This document shows positions 43,701 to 55,209 of a stretch of 64,000 bases of DNA, piece by piece. A program made the position numbers and the translations under genes. Below the pieces are notes generated by a model that saw nothing but the letters and a program-made list of their open reading frames with translations, did no database searches and was not told the origin of the DNA. This stretch comes from Anolis sagrei (taxonomy: Eukaryota > Chordata > Lepidosauria > Squamata > Anolidae). Location: the NCBI RefSeq assembly GCF_037176765.1, contig NC_090034.1, positions 94,662,500-94,726,499 of the forward strand, in the 5' to 3' direction. Numbering within the stretch: position 1 is the first letter of the stretch; every line of letters begins with the position of its first letter.

Positions 43701-46700
43701 TTTTTGCAAATCAAGACATCTGGGACTTACAGTCATTAGAAAATCTAATTTAAAATCACATCCCTCTCACTACCAACTATTGTCATGATGTCTAATGATA
43801 ATTCAGGAGCTGTGGTCCAGCATCTGGAGGGCCACATGAAATGACATGGTGGGCCAGATTCAGCCCCCGGCCTACAACTTCCAAATGTCAAGGTCTATTT
43901 TCCCCAAACTCCACCAGTGTTCACATTTGGGCACATTGGGTATTCATGCCATGTTTGCTCCAGATCCATCATTGTTTGAGTCCGCAGTGCTCTCCAGCGG
44001 CAGGTGAACTGCATCACCAAAACTCAAGGTCAATGCCTACCAAACCCTTCCAGTATTTTTTGCTGGTCATTGGAGTTCTGTGTACCATGTTTGGTTCAAT
44101 TGAATTGTTGCTGGATTTCAGAATGCTCTTTGATTGTAGATGAACTATAAATCCCAGCAACTACAGCTTCCAAATGACAAAATCAATCCCCTCCCCCAAC
44201 CCCAGCAGTATTCAGATTTGGGTGTATTGAGTATTTATGCCAAATTTGGTCCAATGAATGAAAATACATCCTGCATATTGGATATTTACATTACAATTCA
44301 TAACAGTAGCAAAATTACAGTTACAAAGTAGAAACGATAATAATGTTATGGTTGGAGGTCACCACAACATGAGGAACTGTATTAAGGGGTCGTGGCATTA
44401 CAAAGGTTGAAAACCACTAATTTACTTGATATCACCATCCCTCCCACCAGTGATCTCTGGTGCCGAGAAGATCCTGCTTCTGATTGTCACACAAGAGATC
44501 ACTGGTTAGAAGCAATGATGTGCTGCAACCAATGATCAGCATGACGTGCTCCAATCAACAGGGTGATCCCTGGTAAAGCAGGATTGGGGACGTGGGGGCA
44601 AGAGAAGCTACTTAGTAAGTATACTTAACTACAGGCAGTCCCTGAGTTCCAAACACCTAACTTACATATGACTCATATTGGGGTGAGGCAACAAGAAGTG
44701 CAAGAAATCTAGCTCTTGGGAGGGAAATTCACTCTTGGAAGAGTTGTCATGGGGAAAAGGTTTATCACCAGTTCTTGATTCCACAACAAGCCAACTTTTT
44801 CAAAATCTAATTATCACAGGGACAGAAAGTGAGATGAAATCTTCTGAAGATGGGTGCAGACACCAAAACAAACACCTCAGGGGTGTTTCTCTGTGTTATC
44901 CAAAGCAAATGTATATTCCAAAGTGTTCTTATTCCAACTTACATACAAATTCAGCTTAAGAACAAGCCTGCAGAACCTATCTTGTTCATAACTTGGGGGC
45001 TGCCTGTACTTGATTGCCTAGTGCACCTAACTAAGCAGGTGGTTTTGAATCCCAGCCAACATTTCGACAATACTGCTCCCTTCTTCCATTGTTCTCAGGA
45101 AGGAAGTCGATTTCTTGAAATCCTTTCCTATACTCACAACTGAGTGTCAGGTTTTGATTGCACAAGTCAGTTGCACAACAGGCTGAGCTGCTCTGGATTT
45201 GCTTTTTATCAGCAGGAGTCAAAGTGAAGGCAACTTCTTCACACAGAGTTTGATTACTGCACCCTCTATAGTGTCCATTGCTGCTTCCACCTGGAGAAAA
45301 AAGAACATGAATATCTCATCAGAACACATTGGAGTCAGACAAAGGGAGAGGAGATGCTTAACTGTTATCTGTCAGCAGTTGTTCCACTTGATTCCAGCAG
45401 AAAGACAATGGCAAGCAAGGTTTTGATGATTATGCTGAGAGACCAACATGTCTGGTCTCTCTCTAGGGCAGGCATGGACAAAGTTCGGTCCTCCAGGTGT
45501 TTTGGACTTCAACTCCCACAATTCCTAACAGCCTACCAGCTGTTAGGAATTGTGGGAGTTGAAGTCCAAAACACCTGGAGGACCGAACTTTGCCCATGCC
45601 TGCTCTAGGGGTCCTTCTACACAAACATATAACCCAAAATATCAAGGTAGATAATCCACAATACAGTGTTCCCTCGCTACTTCATGGTTTGCTTTTCACA
45701 GACTCGCTGTTTTGTGGGTTTTTTTAAAAAAAAAATGAATTAAAAATATGCAAGTAGTGAGGGAATACTGTATACCCATTACCTGTGAGGACCCCCACAC
45801 ATGGTTAAAATCATCCCCTCCAATGCCATGTTTCCCAGTGCAGTCACTGGAAAGCGAAAAAGAAGGGGGGAAGGAGGAGGGGATGGGGAGCCTGGCGCAT
45901 GAGGAGGAGCCAGAAGGAAGTGTGGTGTGCAAGGGGAGGAGGGAATGAGGGAGGTGGAAAGAGGAAAGGAAAAAGAAGGCAAAGGGATTGAGAAAGAGAG
46001 AGGGGGGGGAGGGAGAGAGAGAGGAGAGGGAGAGATGAGTGGGCAGAGCCACTCCTAGGAGGGGGCGGTCCTACACCTCATGAAGTATATATATAGCATC
46101 CCAACTTCACGGATTTTCACTTATTGTGGGTGGTCCTGGAATGTAACACCTGCAATAAGTGAGGGAACACTGTATCTGCTTTGAACTGGATTATCTGAGT
46201 CCACATTGCCATATAGTCCCATTCAATGTGAATTTTATGCAGCTGTTTGGAAGGGGTCTTAATTGCTTCAATCAGGACATGAGATCATTGAAACTTTTCA
46301 AAATCACTATCTATCCCCCCCTCCCTTTTCCCCTCAACTCGGTGCCCTTCCACACAGCCATATAACCCAGAATATCAAGCCAGAAAACCCCACAATATCT
46401 GCTTTTTTTTCCTCATGAAGGAAAAACTTTATGAGAACTACCACTCCTCTTAGCATCCCCCCAGCAACAGCAAAAGTATCCCTCTGGTCAGCCAAACCAG
46501 GAAACCCCAACTGGATGCCCCCCTACGAGGGTCTTCTTCCAGGGGCAAACCAAGAATGGGCAACTTGGAAGTCCCTGAACAGACTCAGAAGTGGGGTGGG
46601 CAGTAGGCCTGGGCAGTTTCGTTCGTTAATTTTGTAATTTGTTAAATATTCGTTATTTTTAACAATTACAAAATGATTACAAAACTTATTTTCAAACCCG

Positions 46701-49700
46701 GAAGTGTTTTTAAATATCGAAACGGCATCCTCCATCTTTTTTACGAGCTTCCACTCGTTTCGGAAATGACGTTTTAGGGATGGAGGATGCTGGGTGCGAC
46801 GGGAGCCAATCCGGCGCTCCCAAGCACCGTGGCTCATTGTGATTGGGCGGGCTGCCCTTTAAAAGCGGCTCCGCGTGGCCGCATTGCTCATTGCTGGGGA
46901 AGGTGAGGAGACGGGAGGTTCAGGAGGGAGGCTTGGCTTGCTTGCATTCATTCATTGCTTGCATTCATTCCCTGGGCTGGGAGCAGCGGGGATGCTTTGC
47001 CCTGTTTTCGCCCTACATTTTTAAATATTTCTGAAAAATATTTCTTTTATTCTTCAAAAAATTCAATTTTTTTGTTAATTTTCCATTTTTAAATATTTCT
47101 GAAAAATATATTTCTTTTATTCTTCAAAAAATTCAAAAAATATTCTAAAAAAAGAAAAGAAACTTGTGTGCCTGTGTGTGCGTTTGTCCCTATCCTGTGG
47201 CTGTGTTCGCTCCACAACAGGGCAAGCCTTTTGTTAATTTTCCATTTTTAAATATTTCTGAAAAATATATTTCTTTTATTCTTCAAAAAATTCAAAAAAT
47301 ATTCTAAAAAAAGAAAAGAAACTTGTGTGCCTGTGTGTGCGTTTGTCCCTATCCTGTGGCTGTGTTCGCTCCACAACAGGGCAAGCCTTTTGTTAATTTT
47401 CCATTTTTAAATATTTCTGAAAAATATATTTCTTTTATTCTTAAAAAAATTCAAAAATATTCTAAAAAAGGGGGAAAAAGCGATTTGCGCATGCGCGGGG
47501 GGTCCGCCATCTTAACGAATCCATTCGTTAATAATAACAAAATTTCGTAAATACCGAACTTTTTTAAAGGAAAATGTTGTAATTCTTTTAAATAACGAAA
47601 CGCAAAACCCCCCCAAAAATGAATCGATTTTAGAAACAAATTTTTGCGTTGTTACCCAGGCCTAGTGGGCAGATCAAAAGACAACCTGGCAAAATGGCAC
47701 TACCTAAAAGAATCCCACACCTTATGTAACTGTGGAGCAGAACAGACAACTCCGCATCTGTATGCTTGTCCTCTGTGCCCTGCCTCATGTACAGAGGAGG
47801 AATTGTTAGAGGCTACAGACAATGCCGTTGCTGTTGCACGTTTTTGGTCAAAAGATATTAAGCACCTGCACTCCTTCTATTTTTATCGGTTTTATACTAA
47901 TTTATGCAATGCTTTTGATACGAAATAAATAAAAACTGGGTTATCTGAGTCCACACTGCCATATATTCCAGTTCAAAGCAGAAAATGTGGGATTTTATTC
48001 AGCTGTGTAGAAAGGGCCTCTGTTTCCTTTTATGTTGATTTAATCCTTTTATATATAAACCTGCAGATTGTATTGAGTTTTGTTAGAAATTTTAGACAAG
48101 CCCATAGCCATGACCACATTGAGCTGCCAAAGTGAGCCTCATTTAAGTGACTTTGGATTCATGGAATAAATCTGGTTAACAGATGTGCATGTCTCCTTTA
48201 GATTGAGCACTGGAGGTTCCTGTCTTCCACAGCTGCCAAAACACAGTTATATCTTTCCCTTATGAGCTCAGACTAGTTGGATTTTCCCCCTCTGAATTGT
48301 CACTTCCTTCTTTTCCTTCAATACAAAGCAGCCACAGCATTTGCCCTGAAGGTGGAGATCTAACAGTGAGCAGGGAAAGACATAGAACTGTGCAAGAACT
48401 AAGCATTACATTGTCCTCATTTGATGTAGAATCTCAGACCTGGCATGTCTATCTATGGGTCCTCACCATACTCACTTAACTGATGGATAGTGACGCAGGC
48501 CGCTCCTGTACAATTTTCGCATTTGGTGTCTCCCAGATCACATGAAGCACATGTTATATAATTATTTTCTCCTGGAGACAGAAAAAATGGGAGGAAGTGG
48601 AGGAAATCTTAACTTTTGAAGTTCCAAGAAACTGGTGAGACGCCGCTCTAAAGTTTTGGAGAGATCATAGAATCATAGAATTGGAAGAGACCTCTTGGGC
48701 CATCCAGTCCAACCCACTGCCAAGAAAATCGCATTCAAACCACCCCCAGACAGATGGCCACCCAGCCTCCAAAGAAGGAGCCTCCACCACACTCCGGAGC
48801 AGAGAGAGAGCTCCACTGCTGAACAGCTCTCACAGTTAGGAAGTTTTTCCTCATGTTCAGGTGGAATCTCTTTTCCTGTAGTTTGCAGTCATTGTTCTGT
48901 GTACTATTGGCCAGTGCAGCAGAAAACAAGCTCCTTATGCCTTCCTCTCACATATTTATACATGGCCCTCATCATGTCTCCTCTCAGCTTTCTCTTCTGA
49001 ATGCTAAACATGCCCAGCTCTTTAAGCCGCTCCTCATAGGGCTTGTTCTTCAGACCCTTGATCCTTTTAGTCACCCTCCTCTGGACACATTCCAGCTTGT
49101 CAACATCTCCCTTCAATTGTGATGCCCAGAACTGGACACAGTATTCCAGGTGTGGTCTGACCAAGGTAGAATAGTGAGGTAGCATGACATCCCTGGATCT
49201 AGACCAGGCATGGGCAAACTAAAGCCCAGGGTCCAGATGCGGCCCTCTGGGCCATTACCTCAGGCCCTCCTCATTTTCCCTGTTTTCTTGGCATAAGGAC
49301 ATGGTGGCCTGCCACATCCTAATGCCAAAAAGATGGGCGAGGAAGTCACACAGTAGCTGAGAGCCCTCTGGAGTCCTCTCAGTCAATGCGTAACTCACCC
49401 TCCTCCTGGCATAAGGATGGTGTGAGTGGTCACATCCTTATACCAGGAGGGCAGGTCAAGAGAAACACATGGTAGCTGACAGCCCTCCACAGCACTCTCA
49501 GCTACTGCCTGTTTCACCCTCCTTCTGGCATAATGCCCAAGGATCGGGGTGGATCAGGGCAGTGACCTGTGTCCTGCCTTCCTCCCAGCATAAGGATGAG
49601 ACAACCTGAGGATGACCCAGGCCCTGCCCTGCCCCCTTCTGGCCCCACCTTTCCTAGACCCTACCTCTCATGGGCCTGCCCAGCATGGGAATGGTCCCCC

Positions 49701-51366
49701 TCCCTCCCAGCCCAACCCACCCATCCAGGCCCACAATATGGCCCCAAGGCAAAAAAGTTTGCCCATCCCTGCGGAATAGAGGGGTAGCAGTACTTCCCTA
49801 GATCTGTACACTAGACTCCTATTGATGCAGGCCAAAATCCCATTGGCTGTTTTAGCCGTCGCATTACATTGTTGGCTCATGTTTAGCTTGTTGTCCACAA
49901 GGGCTCCAAGATTTTTTTCACACATATTGCTATCGAGCCAGGCATCCCCCATTCTGTATCTTTGCATTTCGTTTTTCCTGCCAAAATGGAGTATCTTGCA
50001 TTTGTCACTGTTGAACTTTATTTTGTTAGTTTTGGCCCATCTCTCTAATCTGTTCAGATCATTTTGAATTCTGCTCCTGTCTCCTAGAGTATTGGCTCTC
50101 CCTCCCAATTTGGTGTCATCTGCAAATTTGATGATCATGTCTTCTAACCCTTCATCCAAGTCATTAATGTCATTAATCAGTCATCTTATCAATGAAGATG
50201 TTGAACAGAATCAGGCCCAGGGTAGAAACCTGTGGCACTCTACTTGTCACTTCTTTTCAGGATGAAGAGGATGCATTGGTGAGCATCCTTTGTGTTCATT
50301 CTGTCTATAGCCTTTGATGTGGATTTTTTTAATGACATGCTGATGTCTTTTCCCCCATAAAGCCACATACTACTCCTCATAATACTACACTGTCTTAAAT
50401 GCCTTAAATATTAGCCCTGTTTCAGGGCATATTTGACCTGCTGATTCCAAAAATGGCACCGGTTTTCCCCTATTGCCTCTAGTTTTTGAGATACAGAACA
50501 TATCCCACTAAAAGCCACGATAACTCTGAGAAATAAGAACTGGTGTGGTGTATGCAATGCAATTTTATGAATCAGCACTAGGCTTGGGCAATCCATGGTT
50601 CTAAATGGTTCTAAAGTATTTACAAAACTAAAGTTCTGGTGGTGAAAATTTCAGAACTCTAACAAAACTTTCAAAATTTAATTATTATTTCATTATTGGT
50701 GATTTTAATGACAGAACCAATTAGGAACTGCCATTTATTATGAAATTTTGAGAGTTTTGTTAGAGTTCTGAAATTTTCACCACCAGAACTTTAGTTTTGT
50801 AAGTACTTTAGAACCATTTAGAACCATGGATTGCCCAAGCCTAATCAGCACCCAAGATAACTCCAGGAATGGGCCTAAAAATCAAACACCAAGAAAACAT
50901 GTTTTGTTGAGCTATGCTATCATTTTGTGTTCTCTTTTCCCTCCCTCCCTCTCCCCACCCCCAATCCCATTCCAAAATATTAAAAATTACTTTCCAAAGA
51001 TTTAATGACCAACTGGGAGGGTGTAAAAGAACAAAAATAGCCTGGGATTTTTGGTCCTTCATATTTTTTCTTTAGCTCCAACCACTTCTGGAGCTGAAAG
51101 AACTTCCCCAGTTTGTTCCAATGTTCCGCCACCTCCATTCGGCCCTGGTGAGCAAGAGGAGGAAGGCATCACGCCAAGAGGTGTCATTTAATTGCCTTTT
51201 GACCATGAAAGCTATCAACTCATCCTCTGTTGCCTTCTGCCCTTCCAAAACAAACAAACAAAAAAGACAACAACAAACCTTGTCCTTTAAATAAGACTGA
51301 ACAGCACTCACCATAAATGATGGAGATGCAAACACAAATGAGGGAGAAGATCAGGATTGCCTTCAT
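40499..51366 (-). CDS. Gene 3: two-LU-domain protein with GPI-anchor-like tail, 5 coding exons, complete
   Basis: Coding exons (minus): 51312-51366, 48476-48571, 45138-45290, 42050-42193, 40499-40707; they sum to 657 bp, 218 aa plus stop. Introns are GT-AG and phase 1. The start sits in a good Kozak context (CACCATGA). The signal peptide is [21 protein letters not shown]1 has ten cysteines (ITCASC to CCATDLCN); LU2 has five (NCPVC...KCIT) then three ([14 protein letters not shown]), the shortened PLI-gamma/PINLYP style. The last 20 or so residues are hydrophobic and end at the stop ([17 protein letters not shown]), which suggests a GPI signal. Five N-glycosylation sequons are visible (NCT, NQT, NLT, NFT, NAT). 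It is likely a cell-surface LYPD/PINLYP-like relative; the ligand is unknown. Confidence 0.84.
40740..41100. other. Intron 4 of gene 3, no feature recognised
   Basis: A short CR1-like scrap (AAGCTTGTTTTCTGCTCC) near 40958 only. Confidence 0.4.
41105..41655 (+). mobile_element. BovB/RTE-like LINE 3' end in intron 4 of gene 3
   Basis: Frame 41086-41358 reads [20 protein letters not shown] and FELWCW; the tail is GTGACCGAATGGCTAAACAA then CAACAA. BovB is known to have moved between squamates and other animals. Confidence 0.75.
42050..42193 (-). CDS. Gene 3 exon 4 (first half of LU2)
   Basis: 144 bp, acceptor TTTACAG ending at 42194, donor GTATTA at 42049. It encodes [14 protein letters not shown] and three more cysteines. 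The donor is weaker than the other GTAAG/GTGAG donors of the array. Confidence 0.85.
42811..42935. repeat. Inverted repeat and 45-bp tandem duplication
   Basis: CCTTCCAGATGTGA... is answered by TCACATCTGGAAGG at 42835-42848. Then GCAAAGATGCAAAATTACTC and the following bases occur twice in a row (from 42846 and 42890). Confidence 0.8.
42985..43205 (-). mobile_element. LINE 3' end (zinc-knuckle C-terminus family), minus strand
   Basis: On the minus strand reads [14 protein letters not shown] and YWSKDI, like the LINE at 47673-47935. Confidence 0.6.
43860..44425 (-). mobile_element. SPIN-ended hAT element with shared module, left side lost
   Basis: Same module (GTTCAATTGAATTGTTGCTG region) followed by the reversed SPIN-like end GGTTGAAAACCACTA at 44406-44420. 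Confidence 0.6.
44430..45137. other. Intron 3 of gene 3, no feature recognised
   Basis: Nothing recognised apart from exon 3 at its right edge. Confidence 0.4.
45138..45290 (-). CDS. Gene 3 exon 3 (second half of LU1)
   Basis: 153 bp, acceptor CTCCAG ending at 45291, donor GTGAGT at 45137. It encodes [10 protein letters not shown] and [13 protein letters not shown], the LU signature plus two sequons. Confidence 0.86.
45463..45604. mobile_element. Palindromic hAT MITE, near-perfect hairpin
   Basis: CAGGCATGGACAAAGTTCGG at the left, its complement at the right; perfect 8-bp duplication CTCTAGGG outside. Confidence 0.85.
45607..46257. mobile_element. Palindromic MITE split by a pogo-like element
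   Basis: Left arm 45607-45661 (TCTACACAAACATATAACCC), right part 46175-46257 (CTGCTTTGAACTGGATTATC). Confidence 0.65.
45664..46172. mobile_element. Pogo/Tigger-like MITE
   Basis: CAGTGTTCCCTCGCTACTTC and its reverse, AAGTGAGGGAACACTG; TA on each side. Contains a purine-rich tract (45855-46040). Confidence 0.75.
46420..47935 (+). mobile_element. LINE ORF2 C-terminus and tail, split by a hAT MITE
   Basis: Left piece reads [20 protein letters not shown]; right piece (47673 on) reads [19 protein letters not shown] and FWSKDI; tail GATACGAAATAAATAAAA. Confidence 0.75.
46604..47664. mobile_element. hAT MITE (TAGGCCTGGG family) with internal tandem units
   Basis: Ends TAGGCCTGGGCAG and TTACCCAGGCCTA; perfect 8-bp duplication GTGGGCAG (46596-46603, 47665-47672). 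Three units of about 150-160 bp from 47091, marked by GTTAATTTTCCATTTTTAAA. Confidence 0.85.
48476..48571 (-). CDS. Gene 3 exon 2 (first half of LU1)
   Basis: 96 bp, acceptor CTCCAG ending at 48572, donor GTGAGT at 48475. It encodes [16 protein letters not shown] and two more cysteines; shorter than in genes 1 and 2 by seven codons. Confidence 0.84.
48663..50250 (-). mobile_element. CR1 LINE (minus) in intron 1 of gene 3, split by a hAT-like element
   Basis: 48663-49203 is the 3' end, 49772-50250 the more upstream ORF2 part (frame near 50159-49800, FADDTKLGG). About 38 bp of CR1 (TAGAATAG... to ...ATCTAGAC) occur on both sides in diverged form. Confidence 0.85.
49204..49771. mobile_element. 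hAT-like element inside the CR1
   Basis: Left CAGGCATGGGCAAACTAAAG, right AGTTTGCCCATCCCTGC, an inverted pair. The interior is C-rich with CTCCTGGCATAAGGATG units. Confidence 0.6.
50579..50843. mobile_element. hAT MITE with about 110-bp inverted arms
   Basis: TAGGCTTGGGCAATCCATGG and its complement at the other end; perfect 8-bp duplication ATCAGCAC. Nearly the whole element folds back on itself. Confidence 0.88.
51312..51366 (-). CDS. Gene 3 exon 1 (start codon and signal peptide)
   Basis: ATG at 51366-51364, donor GTGAGT at 51311. It encodes [19 protein letters not shown]; the final Gly codon is split by the intron. 55 bp, longer than exon 1 of genes 1 and 2. Confidence 0.83.
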
Positions 51367-52505
51367 GGTGCCTTAGATAATGACTGATCAGGACTAGATA
51401 CAGGAAACGTTGGTGCCTCTTGTGCTGTGAAGGGATATTTCAGCTAATCAGATCCATCTAGCTTGCAAAGATAAGCTTACATTCTTATCTTACAACTCCC
51501 ATAAACTCCCAGCTTGTTAAGATAAACTAAATATGAATAGACCAACACTGGGAGTAGGCAGAAGTCCAGCTGGCATATGAGATTTCCAGTTAGCAAATTA
51601 GCCAATATGCCCAGCCCATAGCCCTTCATCAAACTGGCTCTCTGAAAAACCTTTAGCTGACCAAGGATATACCCTTTTATCACTATGGCTAAAAATGTGC
51701 TACTTTGCTTCAATTAGAGTAGATACTAATAGCATGATATAGGCTTATATTTGACAATACAATACAATACAATTTGCACATCTATTAATTAATACAATTG
51801 ACCTGTTGGAAAATAATTTGAATCCAGTGATATATTTAAGTGGGGGGGGGGGGGGGGGAGGCAGGGGGGGAGAACTCATGTGAAACACTGCTTTTAGAGG
51901 GTGACAATCTGTTCCATCATTGGGGAAATTCTGAGATTTCTATTTCCAAAGAATCTTTTCTGAACTCAACAGAAGAACTGAAAAATCCTCCTTCCTGCAT
52001 CATCAAAATATTTTATATTTAAAACTGATTTCTTTGCCTGTGGAAAAGTCATGTAATTATTTTGAATATTCTGCTGCTAACATGTTTTCCTTCATCCGTG
52101 GTGTTCTTTGTGACTTTGGGCCCATTGACACATGCTATAAAATCCAGAAAAACTGGATTTAAAGGGGGTGTGGTTAAAAAATGCTTGACCAAAGTGTGGG
52201 AGGGATTGGGTTAAGAGGTAAAAAACACATGTTATAACCCATTCCAGTTGAACAAGGTGCCCCTTTGCATGACTGGAAAATATCCCTGCAGTCATGCAAA
52301 ACACATGCTTTCTTTCACTGCCTCCTGTGCAGACTGCTCCAGTACATGTGTGCGTTTAAAAAGCCCAAAACAGCTGATTGGGCTGTCAAACAGACACAAA
52401 GGTGGTTCAAGGGAAGCACACATGGAAAACAATTAGAAATCTCTGAAATTCTTTATTTTACACTTTATAATAATCATAGAGCTTGAATTAATGCCACCCA
52501 CCGTT
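51367..52505. other. Upstream of gene 3: poly-G run, otherwise nothing recognised
   Basis: (AATAC)n near 51757 and a 17-base G run at 51842-51858. Confidence 0.5.
51468..51491. promoter_or_regulatory. Paired GATA-type motifs upstream of gene 3
   Basis: AGATAAG at about 51469-51475 and its reverse complement CTTATCT at about 51484-51490 face each other 100-125 bp upstream of the gene 3 ATG. WGATAR sites bind GATA factors; use here is only a guess from the motif. Confidence 0.3.
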
Positions 52506-52509
52506 ATGC

Positions 52510-53115
52510 CAGCATGCCACCCCCCTGTTATGCCAGCTCCACTGGCTGCCAGTCCATCTCCAAGCCCAATTCAAAGTGCTGGTTTTGACCTATAAAGCTC
52601 TATATGGTTCAGGTCCAACTTACTTGTCCGAACACATCTGCCCCTACATCCCACCTTGCAATTTAAGATCATGCACGGAGGCTCTGCTCTCGCTCCCGTC
52701 AACAGGGCAAATGCGGCTGGTGGGGATGAGGAGCAGGGCCTTCTTGGCTGTGGCCCCCTGCCTATGGAACACACTCCCAAAGGAGGTAAGATCTGCTCCC
52801 TTGCTCCTGACCATTAGAAAAAAATTAAAGTTATGGTCCTGGGACCAGACCTTCGGACAATAGATGTATGCAGCTTTTAGTGGGACAAGGACTGGAACGG
52901 CAACTTGAATGATGAGATTGTTTTATGGTTTTAATAGCTGTTTTGATATTTGGTGATGTACTGGTTTATGTTTAAAGTGTGATTTTACTATTGTAGTTGT
53001 AAGGCATTGAATTTTTGCCATTATCTATGTGTAAATCGCTTTGACTCCCCCTAGGGGTGAGAAAAGTGGTATATAAATACTGTAAATTAATTAATTAATT
53101 AATTAATTAATTAAC
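52510..53115 (+). mobile_element. L2-like LINE 3' end
   Basis: Frame 52576-52863 reads LVLTYKALYGSGPTYLSE and CLWNTLPKEVRS; tail GTAAATCGCTTTGACTCCCC and (AATT)n. Confidence 0.85.
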
Positions 53116-53766
53116 AATTGTGGGAGGAGAGAGATCTGATTTTTTAAAAAGATTCCCTCTATTATGCACTAGACCTCATATGCACACATGCACATCGGCT
53201 TGTATTTATATTAAGATATTTGCATGTGTGCATATGAGGTCCAGAGAATAACAGAGTGAATTTTCAAAAAGAAATCTTCCATCAGATGCTGCCTGTCTGC
53301 TCTCAATCTTGATCTGCTTCAAAAGAAAACTGTGGGGACGCCAGGGGACCATATCCCAGGACTGACTGTTCTGTGTGTGAACCTGCAGTAAAGTCCCAGC
53401 ATTTTTAAACCCACTTTTCAAATACGGATTTTGGTGCTGTCTGGAAGTGCCCAGAGACCTTCCAAATAAATACTGTATATACTCAAGTATAAGCCTCCTT
53501 TGGCTTATACTCGGGTGAGGGTCCTGGCAGGAAAGTATGGGGCAGAAAGAATGGCTTCTTTCAGCCCCACGCCTTCCTGCTGGGACCCTCAGCAATCCAA
53601 ACAGCAACCCAGCTCTCCTTCCTCTCCTCTCTCACACTGTGTGCACCTTCCTCTCCTCCTTTCTCACACAGTGCACACTTTCCTCTCCCCCTCTCTCGGT
53701 GCAGTGCGCATCCTCCTCTCCTCCTCTCTCGGCACCAGTCTCTCCCACTTTTCATATACACACAGC

Positions 53767-54855
53767 CAGGCCCATAGCCAGGATTTTGATTGGGGGGGGG
53801 GGGCTGAGTTTGATTCAGGGAGGGGGGGTTCAGGATCTACCCTAGCAAACCTTTTGTATCATTATCCCAATACCCCCATGCATATGGGATATATTGAGCA
53901 TTATGATCAGATTATGATATGAATAAACTTAACAGTTGAAATAAGTTCTGGTTCCGCCTGCCACAGTTAAAAGCCTTGGGGTTGTGTTGGACTAATCGCT
54001 GACAATGGAGGCCCAGATCACTGCCATAAGTAAGAAGGCCTTTTTTCATCTTTGCCAGGCAAGGAAATTGGCATCCTACCTTTCGGTAGAAGCATTGGCA
54101 ACGGTAATCCACACAACAGTCACCACTAGGTTGGACTATTGCAATGCCTTATATGCCGGCCTTCCGAAGTCAACAACTCAGAAGATTCAGATGGTCCAAA
54201 ATGCGGTGGCCAGGCTGCTAGCGGGATCATCTATAAGATCCCATATTACACCAATTCTACAACAACTGCATTGGCTACCAATAGAACATCGGATCTCTTA
54301 CAAGATACTGATCCTGACATTTAGAGCTCAAAATGGCCAAGGACATTTATATCTTAGGGACCGCCTCATTCCTTTTTCCCATCAGTGGTTACCTCGATCC
54401 ACCCAAGAAAATCTCCTATACATACCAGGCCCTAGGGAGGTACACCTGGAAGCTACACGGCGTAGAGCTTTTTCGATCTATGCTCCAATTCTGTGGAACT
54501 CATTGCCTCCATATATTAGAGCAATGTCGGAGTTGCAACCTTTTGTAAAGGCGCTCAAGACTTGGCTGTTTGGTTGTGCATTTAAGTAAAGTGATCAGAT
54601 CTAATTTACCAAATAGTCACTTGTATGTTTTTATGTTGAATGATTTTATATTGTGTAAATGCTATTTTAAATTGTAAGTCGCTTGGAGCACCTTGGTAGA
54701 GAACGACTAATTAAGAAATAAAGTGAAGTGAAGTGAAGTGAAGTGAAATAATGCACGCAAGGCCTTCTTGCGGACCACCCTGAAAATTTTGGGGGAGTGG
54801 GAGCTGAAGTCCCTCAAACCCCTCCCCCCGCCCCACCCCCTTGGCTATGGGCCTG
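53767..54855. mobile_element. hAT MITE (CAGGCCCATAGCC family) split by an L2-like LINE
   Basis: Ends CAGGCCCATAGCCAGG and GGCTATGGGCCTG; perfect 8-bp duplication CACACAGC (53759-53766 and 54856-54863). Confidence 0.85.
53945..54743 (+). mobile_element. L2-like LINE, 5'-truncated, with a 194-aa open ORF2 end
   Basis: Flanked by TGAAATAA (53937-53944 and 54744-54751). The frame 54005-54589 reads TTVTTRLDYCNALYAGLP, LQQLHWLPIEHRISYKI and ILWNSLPPYI, the ORF2 C-terminus. GAAGT-repeat tail. The unbroken frame suggests a recent insertion. Confidence 0.88.
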
Positions 54856-55209
54856 CACACAGCATTTTCCCTAAAACGTATAGTTAAAATAAACTGTGAT
54901 ATTATTGGAAGGATACATAAGCATATTTATGTACATTGAAGGAGGTTAGAATAATGATTTAATAAGAGTTGGACACTCTTATCTTAAATTACAGTTTTAT
55001 GTAAATATCCAAAAACATTTAACCAACTACTGATACCATAATTAATATTATTTTATTGATATCTATTTTATTTTGAAATTTAGCAGTATCTGCTGCATTT
55101 CCCACCCTCAGTTTAGTCTCAAGTAAATAAGCTTTCCTAGTTTTCTTTGTGGTAAAATTAGGTGCCTCGGCTTAGATTTGGGTTGGCTTATACTCGAGTA
55201 TATACGGTA

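Larger units (their letters stand above)
46341..48018. mobile_element. Palindromic MITE holding a LINE that holds a hAT MITE
   Basis: MITE arms at 46341-46405 (CACAGCCATATAACCCAGAA) and 47936-48018 (ACTGGGTTATCTGAGTCCAC). Between them a LINE end, itself split at 46604-47664. Confidence 0.7.
53471..55209. mobile_element. Tc1/mariner-type MITE (TACTGTATATACTC family) holding two nested elements
   Basis: Ends TACTGTATATACTCAAGTAT and, reversed, TACCGTATATACTCGAGTAT, with TA at the borders. Contains 53767-54855. Confidence 0.75.

Noticed and set aside
50579-50843. Long perfect hairpin, considered as a small-RNA precursor
   Set aside because: It is a TAGGCTTGGG-family MITE with an 8-bp duplication; the fold-back is explained by its inverted arms.
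54005-54589. 194-aa plus-strand open frame
   Set aside because: It is the C-terminus of an L2-like LINE ORF2 in a 5'-truncated insertion, not a host gene.
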